A stretch of DNA of 33,984 bases from an uncultured Lachnospiraceae bacterium. Lineage in GTDB: Bacteria; Bacillota; Clostridia; Lachnospirales; Lachnospiraceae. Shown piece by piece: positions 23,813-32,484 of this stretch; within the stretch, counting starts at the first letter, position 1, and every line of letters starts with the position of its first letter. Position numbers and translations under genes: made by a program. The DNA lies in the NCBI GenBank assembly GCA_947165275.1, contig CAMUZQ010000024.1, forward strand, positions 1 through 33,984, written 5' to 3'. The notes under the pieces are model-generated. The model worked only from the letters and a program-made list of their open reading frames with translations, made no database searches and had not been told where the DNA came from.

Positions 23813-24103
23813 TTATTCCTGACTGCTCAGAAGAGCTGCCATCCTGTCCACCTCATCTATATGATCCCTGTGGACAGCAAAACGGAAAAAAGGATCGCCC
23901 TTCACGCCCTTTATGACATAATTATGGCTCTCTATCTTAAAGAAGGGCTTTTTAAGCTGCTTCATATACAAAAAAGACCCTTCGATCCGGCGGAGCGACT
24001 CTATATCCTCATCGGAAAGCGGCTCCTCGGTCAGCAGGTCGAAAGCATCCCACCCCGCCTCTGTACATGCCTCCAGGGATCTTCTTCTGTCAGTTATCTT
24101 CAT
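23813..24103 (-). CDS. Conserved-looking hypothetical protein (96 residues)
   Basis: I do not recognise this family. The 96-residue protein, MKITDRRRSLEACTEAG..., is soluble, mixed alpha/beta by composition, with one cysteine (Cys13) and a central IKGVKGDPFFRFAVHRDH stretch. It overlaps the end of the cysteine-desulfurase-like gene by 14 bases, so the two are translationally linked and a role with that enzyme (small carrier or accessory) is a reasonable guess. It is the last gene of the long operon; no clear terminator follows. Confidence 0.7.
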   Translation of the reverse strand: MKITDRRRSLEACTEAGWDAFDLLTEEPLSDEDIESLRRIEGSFLYMKQLKKPFFKIESHNYVIKGVKGDPFFRFAVHRDHIDEVDRMAALLSSQE

Positions 24104-25247
24104 GCCTGTCCTCCATATCCTGCAGAAGGATCTCCTTCAGCGCACAAATCAGCTCATCCACATCCTCATCCGTATTAAACCAGGAAAAGCTGACCCTTAA
24201 GGTACCCTTTTCGCCGCTGCCTGTATATTCATGGATAAGCGGAGCGCAGTGAAGTCCCGCCCTCGTCACTATATCATAGCTGTTCTGGAGGATATAGGCC
24301 AGGTCCGCAGGCGGCAGTTTATCCGAATCAAAGCTTACTACAGGACCTCTTACAGCAAGACCCTGTCCGTATATATGTATCCCCCTGATGGAAGCAAGGC
24401 CTTCTGTCAGCCTTTCTGCAAGTCTCTGCTCCTTAAGGGCTATCCTTTCTGTTCCGGTCTCTGCCACCCAAAGGGCAGCTGCCGCCAATCCGGCTATCCC
24501 CGGGCCGTTCTGGGTGCCGGTCTCATATTCATACTCCTCATCATCATAGATGATGCGCCGGGAATCATAACCCGTTCCGCCGTATTTATACGGCCTGAGC
24601 GCTATACCCTCCCTGAAATAAAACCCACCGGTGCCCTGAGGTCCCATGAGGGATTTGTGTCCGGTAAAAGCAAGGGCATCCACCCCCCATTCATCAGCCT
24701 TTACCTCCATGCATCCTGCGCTCTGTGATACATCAAGTATGAAATACATCCCGTATCTGCGGGCGATCTCTCCTATAGCTGCCGCATCCTGCACAGCTCC
24801 CGTGACATTGGAGCAGTGGTTCAGTATGACAGCCCGGGCCCTGCCCTTCGCTGCCTCCTTCTCAAAAAGCTCCGGCGACACCAGACCATCCCTGTCACAG
24901 GGCAGCAGGACCGGCTCTCCTGCGATCCCCGGAAGATTATACAGGGGCCGGAGCACACTGTTGTGCTCGGTGACTGTGGTTATCACCTCCTCAGCCTTTA
25001 TCCCAAGTCCCGCTATGATCGCATTCAGTCCCTCTGTAGAGCCTGATGTGAAATATATCCTCTCATATTTTCCTATACCCAGCAGGCTGCCCAGTCTCTC
25101 TCTGCATACCGGGAGAAGATCCTGATCCCCGGAGGAGGCCGCGCTCCTGTACTGTCCCGGAGGCAGCTTTTCCATCGCCCGGGCAACTGCCCTTATAACT
25201 GACTCCGGCTTTGGATATGAAGTTGCGCTGTTATTCAGATAGATCAT
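24090..25247 (-). CDS. PLP-dependent cysteine desulfurase-like enzyme (aminotransferase class V)
   Basis: 385 residues from ATG 25247. Fold type I PLP enzyme of the NifS/CsdB group: YLNNSATSYPKPE start, TSGSTEGLNAII cofactor-phosphate region, TEHNSVLRPL (stacking His), ILDVSQSAG (Asp for the pyridine nitrogen) and FTGHKSLMGPQG with the Schiff-base Lys. A candidate active-site Cys lies in TRAGLHCAPL. These fit a group II (SufS/CsdB-like) desulfurase or selenocysteine lyase mobilising S or Se from cysteine. No SufU, IscU or selenium genes are adjacent. A TTG at 25253, overlapping the upstream stop and better spaced from AGGA, is an alternative start adding two residues. Confidence 0.88.
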   Translation of the reverse strand: MIYLNNSATSYPKPESVIRAVARAMEKLPPGQYRSAASSGDQDLLPVCRERLGSLLGIGKYERIYFTSGSTEGLNAIIAGLGIKAEEVITTVTEHNSVLRPLYNLPGIAGEPVLLPCDRDGLVSPELFEKEAAKGRARAVILNHCSNVTGAVQDAAAIGEIARRYGMYFILDVSQSAGCMEVKADEWGVDALAFTGHKSLMGPQGTGGFYFREGIALRPYKYGGTGYDSRRIIYDDEEYEYETGTQNGPGIAGLAAAALWVAETGTERIALKEQRLAERLTEGLASIRGIHIYGQGLAVRGPVVSFDSDKLPPADLAYILQNSYDIVTRAGLHCAPLIHEYTGSGEKGTLRVSFSWFNTDEDVDELICALKEILLQDMEDRHEDN

Positions 25248-25249
25248 GA

Positions 25250-26107
25250 TCAAAGAGCGAATCCTACAAGCTCCAGCAATACCCCTCCGGCCACGCCGAA
25301 GACATAGAGAATACCTGCTATGGCCAGATTTTCCTTAAGATGTGCATTAACCCTGAAAAGAACGAGCAGACCGACTCCCGCTCCTGTCAAAAGTCCCGCT
25401 GTCATCGCTCCCGCTGTGATGACTCCCTCAAGATAAAGCTGGGTCAGGGCAACAGAGGCGGCACAGTTCGGTATCAGCCCGATGAGCGCTGTCAGAAGCT
25501 CCCCTGCCACGGGATAGCCGAGGATGCTCCCCCTCAGGGCCTCCAGACCTGCAAAATGCACAGCGAGATTTATCAGAAATGTAATGGCTGCCACAAAGAG
25601 GAATACATGCAGAGTGTGAACCAGGGCAGGCTTTAATATCGCTTCATTCTCCTCACAGCTGCAATGCTCCCTCTCACAGAGGCTCTCTATATCCCAGTCC
25701 TGCTCTCCTCTTCCCCTGAGCCTCAGGACAAGATCCACAAGAAAGCCCGTCACTATGCCGAATACGGCTTTTACCGTGAGTATCTTTAATATTGAGGAGA
25801 TCTGCGCCTGCTCTGATATCAGTATCGGGAGCATCTCATCCGAGGTGGAAAGATATACCGAAAAAAGAGTGCCGAGTGATATCATCCTGCCTGCATACAG
25901 ATTAGAAGCCGCTGCCGAGAAGCCGCATTGCGGCACCACTCCAAGGAGTCCGCCGGCAAGCGGACCTATTGCTCCGCCTTTATGCAATGCCTTCTCGAAG
26001 GCGCTGCCTGCCTTATGCTCCACATACTCCATCAGAAGATAGGTCACAAAAAGGAAGGGCAGAAGCTTCAGTGCATCGATCACGGTATCTGTTATCACAT
26101 CAAGCAT
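25250..26107 (-). CDS. Putative manganese/heavy-metal exporter (ArsP_2-like)
   Basis: 285 residues, 8-10 hydrophobic helices in two pseudo-repeat halves, each with a Pro-x-Cys motif at a helix break: VPQCGFSAAASNLYAGRMIS and IPNCAASVALTQLYLEGVI. Between the halves is a hydrophilic loop with a Cys/His cluster (CEREHCSCEENE), which may sense or bind metal. This matches the family annotated as putative manganese transporter or 10-TM heavy-metal exporter; direct evidence of the ion is lacking. GAGG precedes the ATG, 12 bases after the sortase stop; the end overlaps the start of the desulfurase-like gene. Confidence 0.8.
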   Translation of the reverse strand: MLDVITDTVIDALKLLPFLFVTYLLMEYVEHKAGSAFEKALHKGGAIGPLAGGLLGVVPQCGFSAAASNLYAGRMISLGTLFSVYLSTSDEMLPILISEQAQISSILKILTVKAVFGIVTGFLVDLVLRLRGRGEQDWDIESLCEREHCSCEENEAILKPALVHTLHVFLFVAAITFLINLAVHFAGLEALRGSILGYPVAGELLTALIGLIPNCAASVALTQLYLEGVITAGAMTAGLLTGAGVGLLVLFRVNAHLKENLAIAGILYVFGVAGGVLLELVGFAL

Positions 26108-26119
26108 ATAATATAAACC

Positions 26120-27190
26120 TCATTCCCCGGTCTGCTTTATTCTCTTCGCCACAACGACGAATCGTCCGTTTGTCACATGATAGCTGCAGGTGGAAAGAGT
26201 CAGAAGCTCATCTCCCCACTCAGCATCAACTCCGGTATCATACAACGCGTTCATCTTAACATGTTCTACAAAATAATCAAAATCCTTTTTGTCCGAAAGA
26301 TCCGTAAAATAATAATATCTGAATCTCCCGTTATCCTCATCCTTTTCCTGACGGTATACATCTATATCGCCGCAGTCCTCATAAAGATCCATATCCTTAA
26401 GCGTGAGCTCTCCCTCTACGGTCTCGCCCTGCTCTTCCTTTTTTGCAATGCTCTCCTCTTCTATCCTTTTGTCAGCCTCCGCCCTGTCTTCCTCGGTTTC
26501 AAGCTCCTCCTCGTCTATCTGGGAATAAAAGACCGCCAGAAGCTCATATTCCCTGTCCTCATACAGGGTATCGAATCTGATCACCGGATGGCTCTTCCCG
26601 TAGGACTCGTCCGCATACCTGCTCAGGGAACCGAAGCTGCTGCCGTCCCTCATATTATGGCCGTAGATAAGGGTATTATTATAGCCGTCCCTCCATACCA
26701 CCGCGATAAAAAGTGTACCGTTTGCGGTCTCCGTCCCGTCAAGATTTCTGTGAAGGAAATAATTCTGGCTTTTTGGTGTATAGACCACCGGATCATTGAT
26801 GGCTGTATCATCTATCGAAAGCCATCCTGCCAGATAAGGATTGATATCCAGATAATCCCTGTATTTTTCAAGAGGCTCCCTGACCGTATCCTCCGATACT
26901 GTCTCCTCTTCTGATGCTTCATCGTAAGCGTCTCCCTCCGGAGCAGCTTCTTCCTCCTCCTGTACGACAGGGATCTCATCCGCCGCATTGCCTGACACTT
27001 CAGGGGACGGCACGGGCTTTGTGCCGCTCTCAACCTCTGCGGTCTTTTTATCTTCATGGGCTGCTGCAGATGAAAAAAGCCTCGAGCTTCTTTCGGTTTT
27101 ATTTCCCGGAGCTACAAGACCCACTATGATAAGCGCAGCCAGTATAAGAAAAGATACAAATGCAAATATGACAGGCAGCTTCTGCTTCAT
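26120..27190 (-). CDS. Class B sortase
   Basis: 356 residues. An N-terminal membrane anchor (about 6-27) is followed by a long acidic, Pro/Glu-rich stalk (about 40-105) and the sortase barrel. Catalytic residues are all present: His178 in IYGHNM, Cys335 in LSTCSY and Arg343 in NGRFVVVAKR. LSTCSY and the preceding FLHRNLDG segment point to class B. A charged insert of about 60 residues (225-285, rich in Glu/Lys) interrupts the barrel. Class B enzymes attach surface proteins or haem receptors, or assemble pili; no LPXTG/NPQTN-type substrate is encoded in the window. It starts 24 bases after the GGDEF gene. Confidence 0.92.
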   Translation of the reverse strand: MKQKLPVIFAFVSFLILAALIIVGLVAPGNKTERSSRLFSSAAAHEDKKTAEVESGTKPVPSPEVSGNAADEIPVVQEEEEAAPEGDAYDEASEEETVSEDTVREPLEKYRDYLDINPYLAGWLSIDDTAINDPVVYTPKSQNYFLHRNLDGTETANGTLFIAVVWRDGYNNTLIYGHNMRDGSSFGSLSRYADESYGKSHPVIRFDTLYEDREYELLAVFYSQIDEEELETEEDRAEADKRIEEESIAKKEEQGETVEGELTLKDMDLYEDCGDIDVYRQEKDEDNGRFRYYYFTDLSDKKDFDYFVEHVKMNALYDTGVDAEWGDELLTLSTCSYHVTNGRFVVVAKRIKQTGE

Positions 27191-27214
27191 CGGTCACCTC
27201 TTTTACTCCTGTCC

Positions 27215-28183
27215 TCATTCCCGTCTGTATTTATCCCTCTCAAGCTTCATCTCATACATTCTTTCGTCAGCTATGGCAAAGTATTCATCCATATCGGTCA
27301 TGCCCTCCCTTACAGGCTTTACGACCCAGCCGTAGCTTGCGCCTATGATGAAAGGATTGGGATGCTCTTCATTATATTTTTTAAGCCCCGCATCGATCTT
27401 TTCACTCATCTCATCCGGTTCGCTGCTGTCACTGTCGATCGCGGCAAACATAAGGAATTCGTCGCCTCCGGTCCTGACTATCCTGCTTCCTTCAGGAGCC
27501 GATCTCTTAAGCTCCGACGATACGGCTGCTATCGCCTCATCGCCGGCTGCATGACCGTAGGTATCATTCAGATGCTTCAGTCCGTTAAGGTCAGCCACAC
27601 ATACAAAAAGATGCTTTCCCTCACTCTGTGCCTGCCTTATGACCATGTCAGAATAATACTTTAATCCCTTCCTGTTATAACAGCCGGTCTGCTGATCAGT
27701 CATATTCTCCTCAAAAAGAGTATTGTATCTCTCCTGCAGATCATTAAGAAGAGCCCTCTCACCGGCCTCCCTTTTAAGCTGCTCTGACTTTCTGTCATGT
27801 ATATCCCGGATCAGGAAGAGCAGCTCATCCCCGCCGGCCATATCCTCCCGGGCTGCATTGCACATGGTTATCTCGGACCAGAAATAACTGAGGTCCGTAT
27901 GCTTTATCCTGCATTCCATTGACATATATACCCTTCTTGAAAGGACGTCACGGAAATATTCCGGATCGGTGAATTTCCCGAAATACTCCCTGTCTTCGGG
28001 ATGGACATTTATCAGCAGCGCCTTACAGAATTCCCCGAAGGAAATGATCTCCTCAGAGATATTCCTTATCTCCGCATTGTAATCAAGGACACGGCACTCA
28101 TCTGTATCCACATTCACATCCAGTATCATCTGATACAGGCTTCTTATCGCATTATTTACCTTATTCCGGATCATATCATCCAT
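27215..28183 (-). CDS. Soluble PAS-like + GGDEF protein (probable diguanylate cyclase)
   Basis: 322 residues from the ATG at 28183. No membrane helix. A PAS-like N-terminal domain (about 5-130, with HPEDREYF and the RIKHTDLSYFWSEI strand) is joined by a short coiled segment to a GGDEF domain with an intact motif (239-243) and the usual DLNGLKHLNDTYGH stretch. The RxxD inhibitory site is absent (PEGS at the equivalent place), so feedback inhibition is not expected. The frame extends to 28228 within rseP, but no ribosome site supports that; 28174 is another possible start. It follows rseP by 19 bases. Confidence 0.87.
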   Translation of the reverse strand: MDDMIRNKVNNAIRSLYQMILDVNVDTDECRVLDYNAEIRNISEEIISFGEFCKALLINVHPEDREYFGKFTDPEYFRDVLSRRVYMSMECRIKHTDLSYFWSEITMCNAAREDMAGGDELLFLIRDIHDRKSEQLKREAGERALLNDLQERYNTLFEENMTDQQTGCYNRKGLKYYSDMVIRQAQSEGKHLFVCVADLNGLKHLNDTYGHAAGDEAIAAVSSELKRSAPEGSRIVRTGGDEFLMFAAIDSDSSEPDEMSEKIDAGLKKYNEEHPNPFIIGASYGWVVKPVREGMTDMDEYFAIADERMYEMKLERDKYRRE

Positions 28184-28202
28184 CTTACAGATCTGCTTCC
28201 TT

Positions 28203-29243
28203 TCAGTGCATAAGCCTTGAAATATCATGGATCATCACATAGCACATAAGGACCATCAGGAAAGAAACTCCTATAAGGTTGATGATCCCCTCCACCTTCT
28301 CACTTGGCTTACGGCCAGTGACAGCCTCAAAGAGGATGAATACCAGCTTGCCTCCGTCAAGTGCCGGAAAAGGCAGCAGGTTCATGACCCCGAGATCAGC
28401 AGTGAGAAGTATCATGAGCGAGAGCATATTCATCCAAACATAATATATGCCACTGTCCTTCGAGCTTTCATATACATCTCCCACAACCTCGGCCACTCCG
28501 ACAGGTCCCGAAAGATCATTAACTGTAAACTTCCCCGTGAACATCATGAGGAGGCTCTTTACCGTCACCTCTATCCAGTATCTGACCTCTGTGAGCGAAT
28601 ATCTTATGACCTGCAGAGGATTCCCCTTTGTATACTCCATCGGCCCTCTGAAGCCGAAAAGGAATCTCTGATCCTTCGTGCTGAATTTTGGCGTAACAGA
28701 GGCTGTATGAAGCTCTCCATCCCTCTCATATACTATATCCGCCCTTTTTCCCTCATTAAACATGGTCCAGAGGGTTATATCCCTGTATATCACGACAGGC
28801 TTTTTATTGATCGATACTATCCTGTCCCCTGCCTGCAGCCCTGCTTCCTGCGCAGGATACCCATCCATTACGGACTGGAGCACCGGAAGGTCATATCCGA
28901 CACTTCCTATGACGATAAGTGACAATAAAAAAGCCAGTACAAAATTCATGAAGGGGCCGGCAAATACCGTCGCAAATCTGGCCGGTACGGAAGCCTTCCT
29001 GAAGGACTTCGGCGAGTCATCATCAGGATCCGATCCCTCAAATATCGTAAGTCCGCCCACAGGCAGCAGCTTGATGGAGTATAAGGTCTCTCCCCTTCTG
29101 AAGCCGATGATAGTCGGTCCCATCCCTATGGAAAACTCCTTTACCCCTATACCGCTCATCTTTCCGATAACGCAGTGTCCGCCCTCATGAAAGATGACTA
29201 TGACGGAAAATATGATCAAAAACAGGACAAGCTTTATCAGCAT
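28203..29243 (-). CDS. rseP: Site-2 protease RseP (intramembrane metalloprotease)
   Basis: 346 residues. Zinc site HEGGH (His19, Glu20, His23) in the first helix, a PDZ domain in the middle (AQEAGLQAGDRIVSINKKPV) and the third-ligand motif NLLPFPALDGG near the C-terminus, flanked by membrane helices. It cleaves membrane-embedded regulators such as anti-sigma factors or signal-peptide remnants. GGAG precedes the ATG; the start overlaps the dxr end by 7 bases. The cdsA-dxr-rseP order is conserved in Firmicutes. Confidence 0.96.
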   Translation of the reverse strand: MLIKLVLFLIIFSVIVIFHEGGHCVIGKMSGIGVKEFSIGMGPTIIGFRRGETLYSIKLLPVGGLTIFEGSDPDDDSPKSFRKASVPARFATVFAGPFMNFVLAFLLSLIVIGSVGYDLPVLQSVMDGYPAQEAGLQAGDRIVSINKKPVVIYRDITLWTMFNEGKRADIVYERDGELHTASVTPKFSTKDQRFLFGFRGPMEYTKGNPLQVIRYSLTEVRYWIEVTVKSLLMMFTGKFTVNDLSGPVGVAEVVGDVYESSKDSGIYYVWMNMLSLMILLTADLGVMNLLPFPALDGGKLVFILFEAVTGRKPSEKVEGIINLIGVSFLMVLMCYVMIHDISRLMH

Positions 29244-30373
29244 ATATACTCCAGTGTCTCCTTCTCTGTTGCAAAAACCTCCTCTATGGAGGGATCCTCC
29301 GAATATGAGACATGCTCCATGGCATCATCTATGATGGCATATATATCAGGAAAACGTATCTCGTTTTTAAGGAACCTCCTCACCGCAGCCTCATTTGCCG
29401 CATTAAAGACCGTGGGCATATTTCCGCCGCGCCGGGCTGCTTTTACAGCCAGGGACAGGCCCCTGAAGGTATCCGTATCGGGTCTCTCAAAGGTGAGGCT
29501 CGCAGTTTCAAAAAGATCCAGTCGCCTCCCTCCCAGCGGGACTCTTTCAGGATAAAAGAGCGCATACTGTATGGGTATATGCATATCCGGAACCCCAAGC
29601 TGGGCGATCACCGCCCCGTCCTGAAACTGCACTGCAGAATGGATTATACTCTGAGGATGGATATATACCTCTATATTCTCCACCGGGACATCAAAGAGCC
29701 AGTGTGCCTCCATGATCTCGAGTCCCTTATTTACAAGGGTCGAGCTGTCTATGGTAACCTTCGGTCCCATATCCCAGTTGGGATGCTTCAGGGCCTCGGC
29801 CGCTGTCATATCAGCAAGCTCCTCCTTCTTCCTTCCACGGAAGGGTCCTCCGGATGCGGTAAGAAGTATCTTTTCTATCTCCTCATGCTCTCCTGCCCTT
29901 AAGGACTGGAAGATAGCCGAATGCTCCGAATCCACCGGAAGTATCCTGACCTTATTCTTCTTTGCAAGAGGCATGATGACATGCCCCGCGCAGACCAGAG
30001 TCTCCTTGTTTGCAAGGGCTATATCATGTCCGGCCTCTATGGCGGCTATTGTCGGCCTTATGCCTATCATGCCCACCATGGCTCCCACCACTATATCCGC
30101 ATCAGCAAGGGACGCAGCCTCTGTAAGTCCTTCCATTCCCGAGAGTATCCTGCAGCCGGTATCTGCTGTCCTTTCCTTAAGGCGCGCCGCAGCAGCCTCA
30201 TCGTAGAGTACGGCAACCGAAGGATGAAATTCCCTTATCTGCTCCTCGAGCATTTCATCATTGTGCCCTGCGGCAAGTGCCGCAACAGAAAGCGCATCAC
30301 TGTTTCCGCGTACAATATCAAGTGTCTGTGTGCCTATGGATCCTGTGGATCCCAGTATGATTATCTTTTTCAT
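29237..30373 (-). CDS. dxr: 1-deoxy-D-xylulose 5-phosphate reductoisomerase
   Basis: 378 residues. Converts DXP to 2-C-methyl-D-erythritol 4-phosphate with NADPH and a divalent metal, the committed MEP-pathway step. NADPH motif GSTGSIG (8-14), NKETLV (Lys123), metal ligands Asp148 and Glu150 in PVDSEHSAIFQ, TASGGPFRGR active-site lid and HPNWDMGPKVTIDSSTLVNKG (split as HPNWDMGPK and TIDSSTLVNKG). The start overlaps the cdsA stop as ATGA. Its product feeds the UppS substrate made by the same operon. Confidence 0.97.
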   Translation of the reverse strand: MKKIIILGSTGSIGTQTLDIVRGNSDALSVAALAAGHNDEMLEEQIREFHPSVAVLYDEAAAARLKERTADTGCRILSGMEGLTEAASLADADIVVGAMVGMIGIRPTIAAIEAGHDIALANKETLVCAGHVIMPLAKKNKVRILPVDSEHSAIFQSLRAGEHEEIEKILLTASGGPFRGRKKEELADMTAAEALKHPNWDMGPKVTIDSSTLVNKGLEIMEAHWLFDVPVENIEVYIHPQSIIHSAVQFQDGAVIAQLGVPDMHIPIQYALFYPERVPLGGRRLDLFETASLTFERPDTDTFRGLSLAVKAARRGGNMPTVFNAANEAAVRRFLKNEIRFPDIYAIIDDAMEHVSYSEDPSIEEVFATEKETLEYIC

Positions 30374-31194
30374 ATGAATACCTGTGAGAGAATATATACT
30401 ATGGGAGCCGTGATTATAACAGAATCAAATCTGTCCAGTATCCCGCCGTGTCCGGGGATAAGCCTCCCGTAATCCTTGATATCATGATTCCTCTTGATGG
30501 CGCTCGCGGTAAGGTCTCCGAACTGTGATATGACCGCGCCGATGCCGCATATCACTGCAGGTATCCAGGCTGAGTAATCGGGCTTTATGATGATCCCGTA
30601 TATAAAACCAGCCAGCGCCGCTCCTGCCACTCCGCCTACAGCCCCCTCTATGCTTTTCTTCGGAGAAAGCAGCGGTGTAAGCTTGTGCTTCCCTATGGCC
30701 ATGCCGGTAAGATAAGCACAGGTATCACAGATCCAGGAGGCGATAAAAATGAGCCATACCAGCTTAAGCCCCTGCTCCGACATCCGTGTGAGATAGACGA
30801 AGGAAAGCATTATGCCTACATATATGACTCCGAAAAAGACCTGCATCATCTTTGAAGTCGGAAACCTCGGAAACTGCATGACATAAAAGATCATAAGAGC
30901 TGTAAGAAGCAATACCAGTACATAAAAAACATATACCAGATCCTTGATGGGATCCCATATGAGGAATACAAGATAGACAGCCGAAATGCCTGCATAACCG
31001 AGGGATTCGAGGATATCAGGCTTCATGTTTTCCCTGTCAGCCGGCTCTCTCATGGCCCGGAGGAATTCAAAAAAACCGACTATCGATGAAAAATACATCA
31101 AAGCCCACAGATAATAACTTCCGAAAAAAAGCGCCGACCCCAGTACTGCCACAAGCACTACTGCGCTTAGCGCCCTTGTCCTAAACCCCGCCAT
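30370..31194 (-). CDS. cdsA: Phosphatidate cytidylyltransferase
   Basis: 274 residues, about eight membrane helices. Makes CDP-diacylglycerol from phosphatidic acid and CTP. The C-terminal CDP-diglyceride synthetase signature is complete: SAIKRNHDIKDYGRLIPGHG followed by GILDR. Upstream it carries SPKKSIEG. It overlaps the uppS end by 14 bases, with AAGGAACAGGAG before the ATG. Confidence 0.97.
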   Translation of the reverse strand: MAGFRTRALSAVVLVAVLGSALFFGSYYLWALMYFSSIVGFFEFLRAMREPADRENMKPDILESLGYAGISAVYLVFLIWDPIKDLVYVFYVLVLLLTALMIFYVMQFPRFPTSKMMQVFFGVIYVGIMLSFVYLTRMSEQGLKLVWLIFIASWICDTCAYLTGMAIGKHKLTPLLSPKKSIEGAVGGVAGAALAGFIYGIIIKPDYSAWIPAVICGIGAVISQFGDLTASAIKRNHDIKDYGRLIPGHGGILDRFDSVIITAPIVYILSQVFI

Positions 31195-31921
31195 ATCTCC
31201 TGTTCCTTCCGGCGTATGCCCCGCATGCCTTTATCAGATCTTCCCTGGTGAATTCCGGCCAGGCAACGTCAGTAAAATAAAACTCCGTATATGCCATCTG
31301 CCAGAGCAGATAATTGGACAGCCTCTGCTCTCCCGAGGTCCTTATCATAAGATCCGGATCAGGTATCTCCCCCGTATCCAGATGACGGCTTATTGTTTCC
31401 TCGGTTATATCCTCAGGATCAAGTATACCCTCCTTCACTTCACCTGCAATAGAGGCAACCGCCCGTCTTATCTCATCACGGCTACCGTAATTCACGCAGA
31501 TCTGAAGGGAGAGTCCTGTCAGCGGGGCTGTATACTCCTCAAGCTCTCTCATGGATTTCCTGAGCTTCACGGAAAACCTGGAGACATCGCCTATAAACCT
31601 GACTCTCATATTGTTTTTGGGTGCAGTCTTAAAGGTGCTCCTGATATAGGTGCCGAAAAGCTTCATAAGGGCGGACACCTCGTCATCGGGACGCGACCAG
31701 TTCTCAGTGGAAAAAGCATAGACAGTGAGATATTTTATCCCTATATCCCACGCCTCCCTGCATATCCTTTCCACATTCTCCGCACCGACCTTATGGCCGT
31801 AGGTTCTGGGCATCCCTTTTTCCTTTGCCCATCTTCCGTTCCCGTCTAGTATGATCGCCACATGCCGGGGTACACTTTCTTTGCTCAGGCCCTGCATATC
31901 TGCAGGAGTGTCACCCGTCAT
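31181..31921 (-). CDS. uppS: Isoprenyl transferase (undecaprenyl diphosphate synthase)
   Basis: 246 residues. Cis-prenyltransferase making the C55 lipid carrier for cell wall synthesis. AIILDGNGRWA (catalytic Asp26), TVYAFSTENWSRP, and the C-terminal RTSGEQRLSNYLLWQ with TEFYF are all present. The first ATG overlaps the frr stop as ATGA; the first 18 residues are a short extension before the conserved PRHVAII strand. Confidence 0.97.
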   Translation of the reverse strand: MTGDTPADMQGLSKESVPRHVAIILDGNGRWAKEKGMPRTYGHKVGAENVERICREAWDIGIKYLTVYAFSTENWSRPDDEVSALMKLFGTYIRSTFKTAPKNNMRVRFIGDVSRFSVKLRKSMRELEEYTAPLTGLSLQICVNYGSRDEIRRAVASIAGEVKEGILDPEDITEETISRHLDTGEIPDPDLMIRTSGEQRLSNYLLWQMAYTEFYFTDVAWPEFTREDLIKACGAYAGRNRRYGGV

Positions 31922-32472
31922 ACGGTCATTATTTCCTTTTCTTTTGCCGCTGAAGCCTCATCGACCTTCTTGATATATTTGTCCGTGACCTTCTGAAGCT
32001 GATCCTGAAGATCCTTGACAGAATCCTCCGACATATCCTCTGTCTTGGTGAGCTTCTTTATATCATCATTGCCGTCGCGTCTGATATTTCTGATGGCCAC
32101 CTTACACTCCTCAGCCTTCTTTTTTACGTCCTTGCTGAGTTCCTTTCTTCTCTCCTCCGTGAGCTCGGGGAATACAAGCCTTATGGTCGATCCGTCATTT
32201 CCGGGATTAATGCCTATATCAGACATCTCGATGGCTTTTATCACGGGCTTTATCATTGTCTTGTCCCAGGGAGTTATGGTTATGATGCGCGCCTCGGGTA
32301 TGGCGATATTGCCAACCTGAGCCACAGGCGTAGGTGTCCCGTAATAATCAACCATCACCCTGTCCAGTATATGCGGATTAGCTCTTCCTGCCCTTATGGC
32401 CCCATATTCGGATCCGAGATTATCAAGAGATTTCTGCATCTTGGTCTCGTATTTATTAAGCCTTTCGTCCAT
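31918..32472 (-). CDS. frr: Ribosome recycling factor
   Basis: 184 residues, the usual length. Splits post-termination ribosomes with EF-G. Conserved blocks: RAGRANPHILDRVMVDYYGT (RAGRANP and VDYYGT), PVAQVGNIAIPEAR, and the helical C-terminal part with EERRKEL and IRNIRRD. A GGGGG ribosome site precedes it; it lies 12 bases after pyrH, the standard arrangement. Confidence 0.98.
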   Translation of the reverse strand: MDERLNKYETKMQKSLDNLGSEYGAIRAGRANPHILDRVMVDYYGTPTPVAQVGNIAIPEARIITITPWDKTMIKPVIKAIEMSDIGINPGNDGSTIRLVFPELTEERRKELSKDVKKKAEECKVAIRNIRRDGNDDIKKLTKTEDMSEDSVKDLQDQLQKVTDKYIKKVDEASAAKEKEIMTV

Positions 32473-32484
32473 ATCAGTCCCCCT

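Noticed and set aside
26177-26914. Plus-strand ORF of 245 codons opposite the sortase gene
   Set aside because: Shadow of the sortase frame; hydrophobic only because it is the complement of the Glu/Asp/Lys-rich coding sequence.
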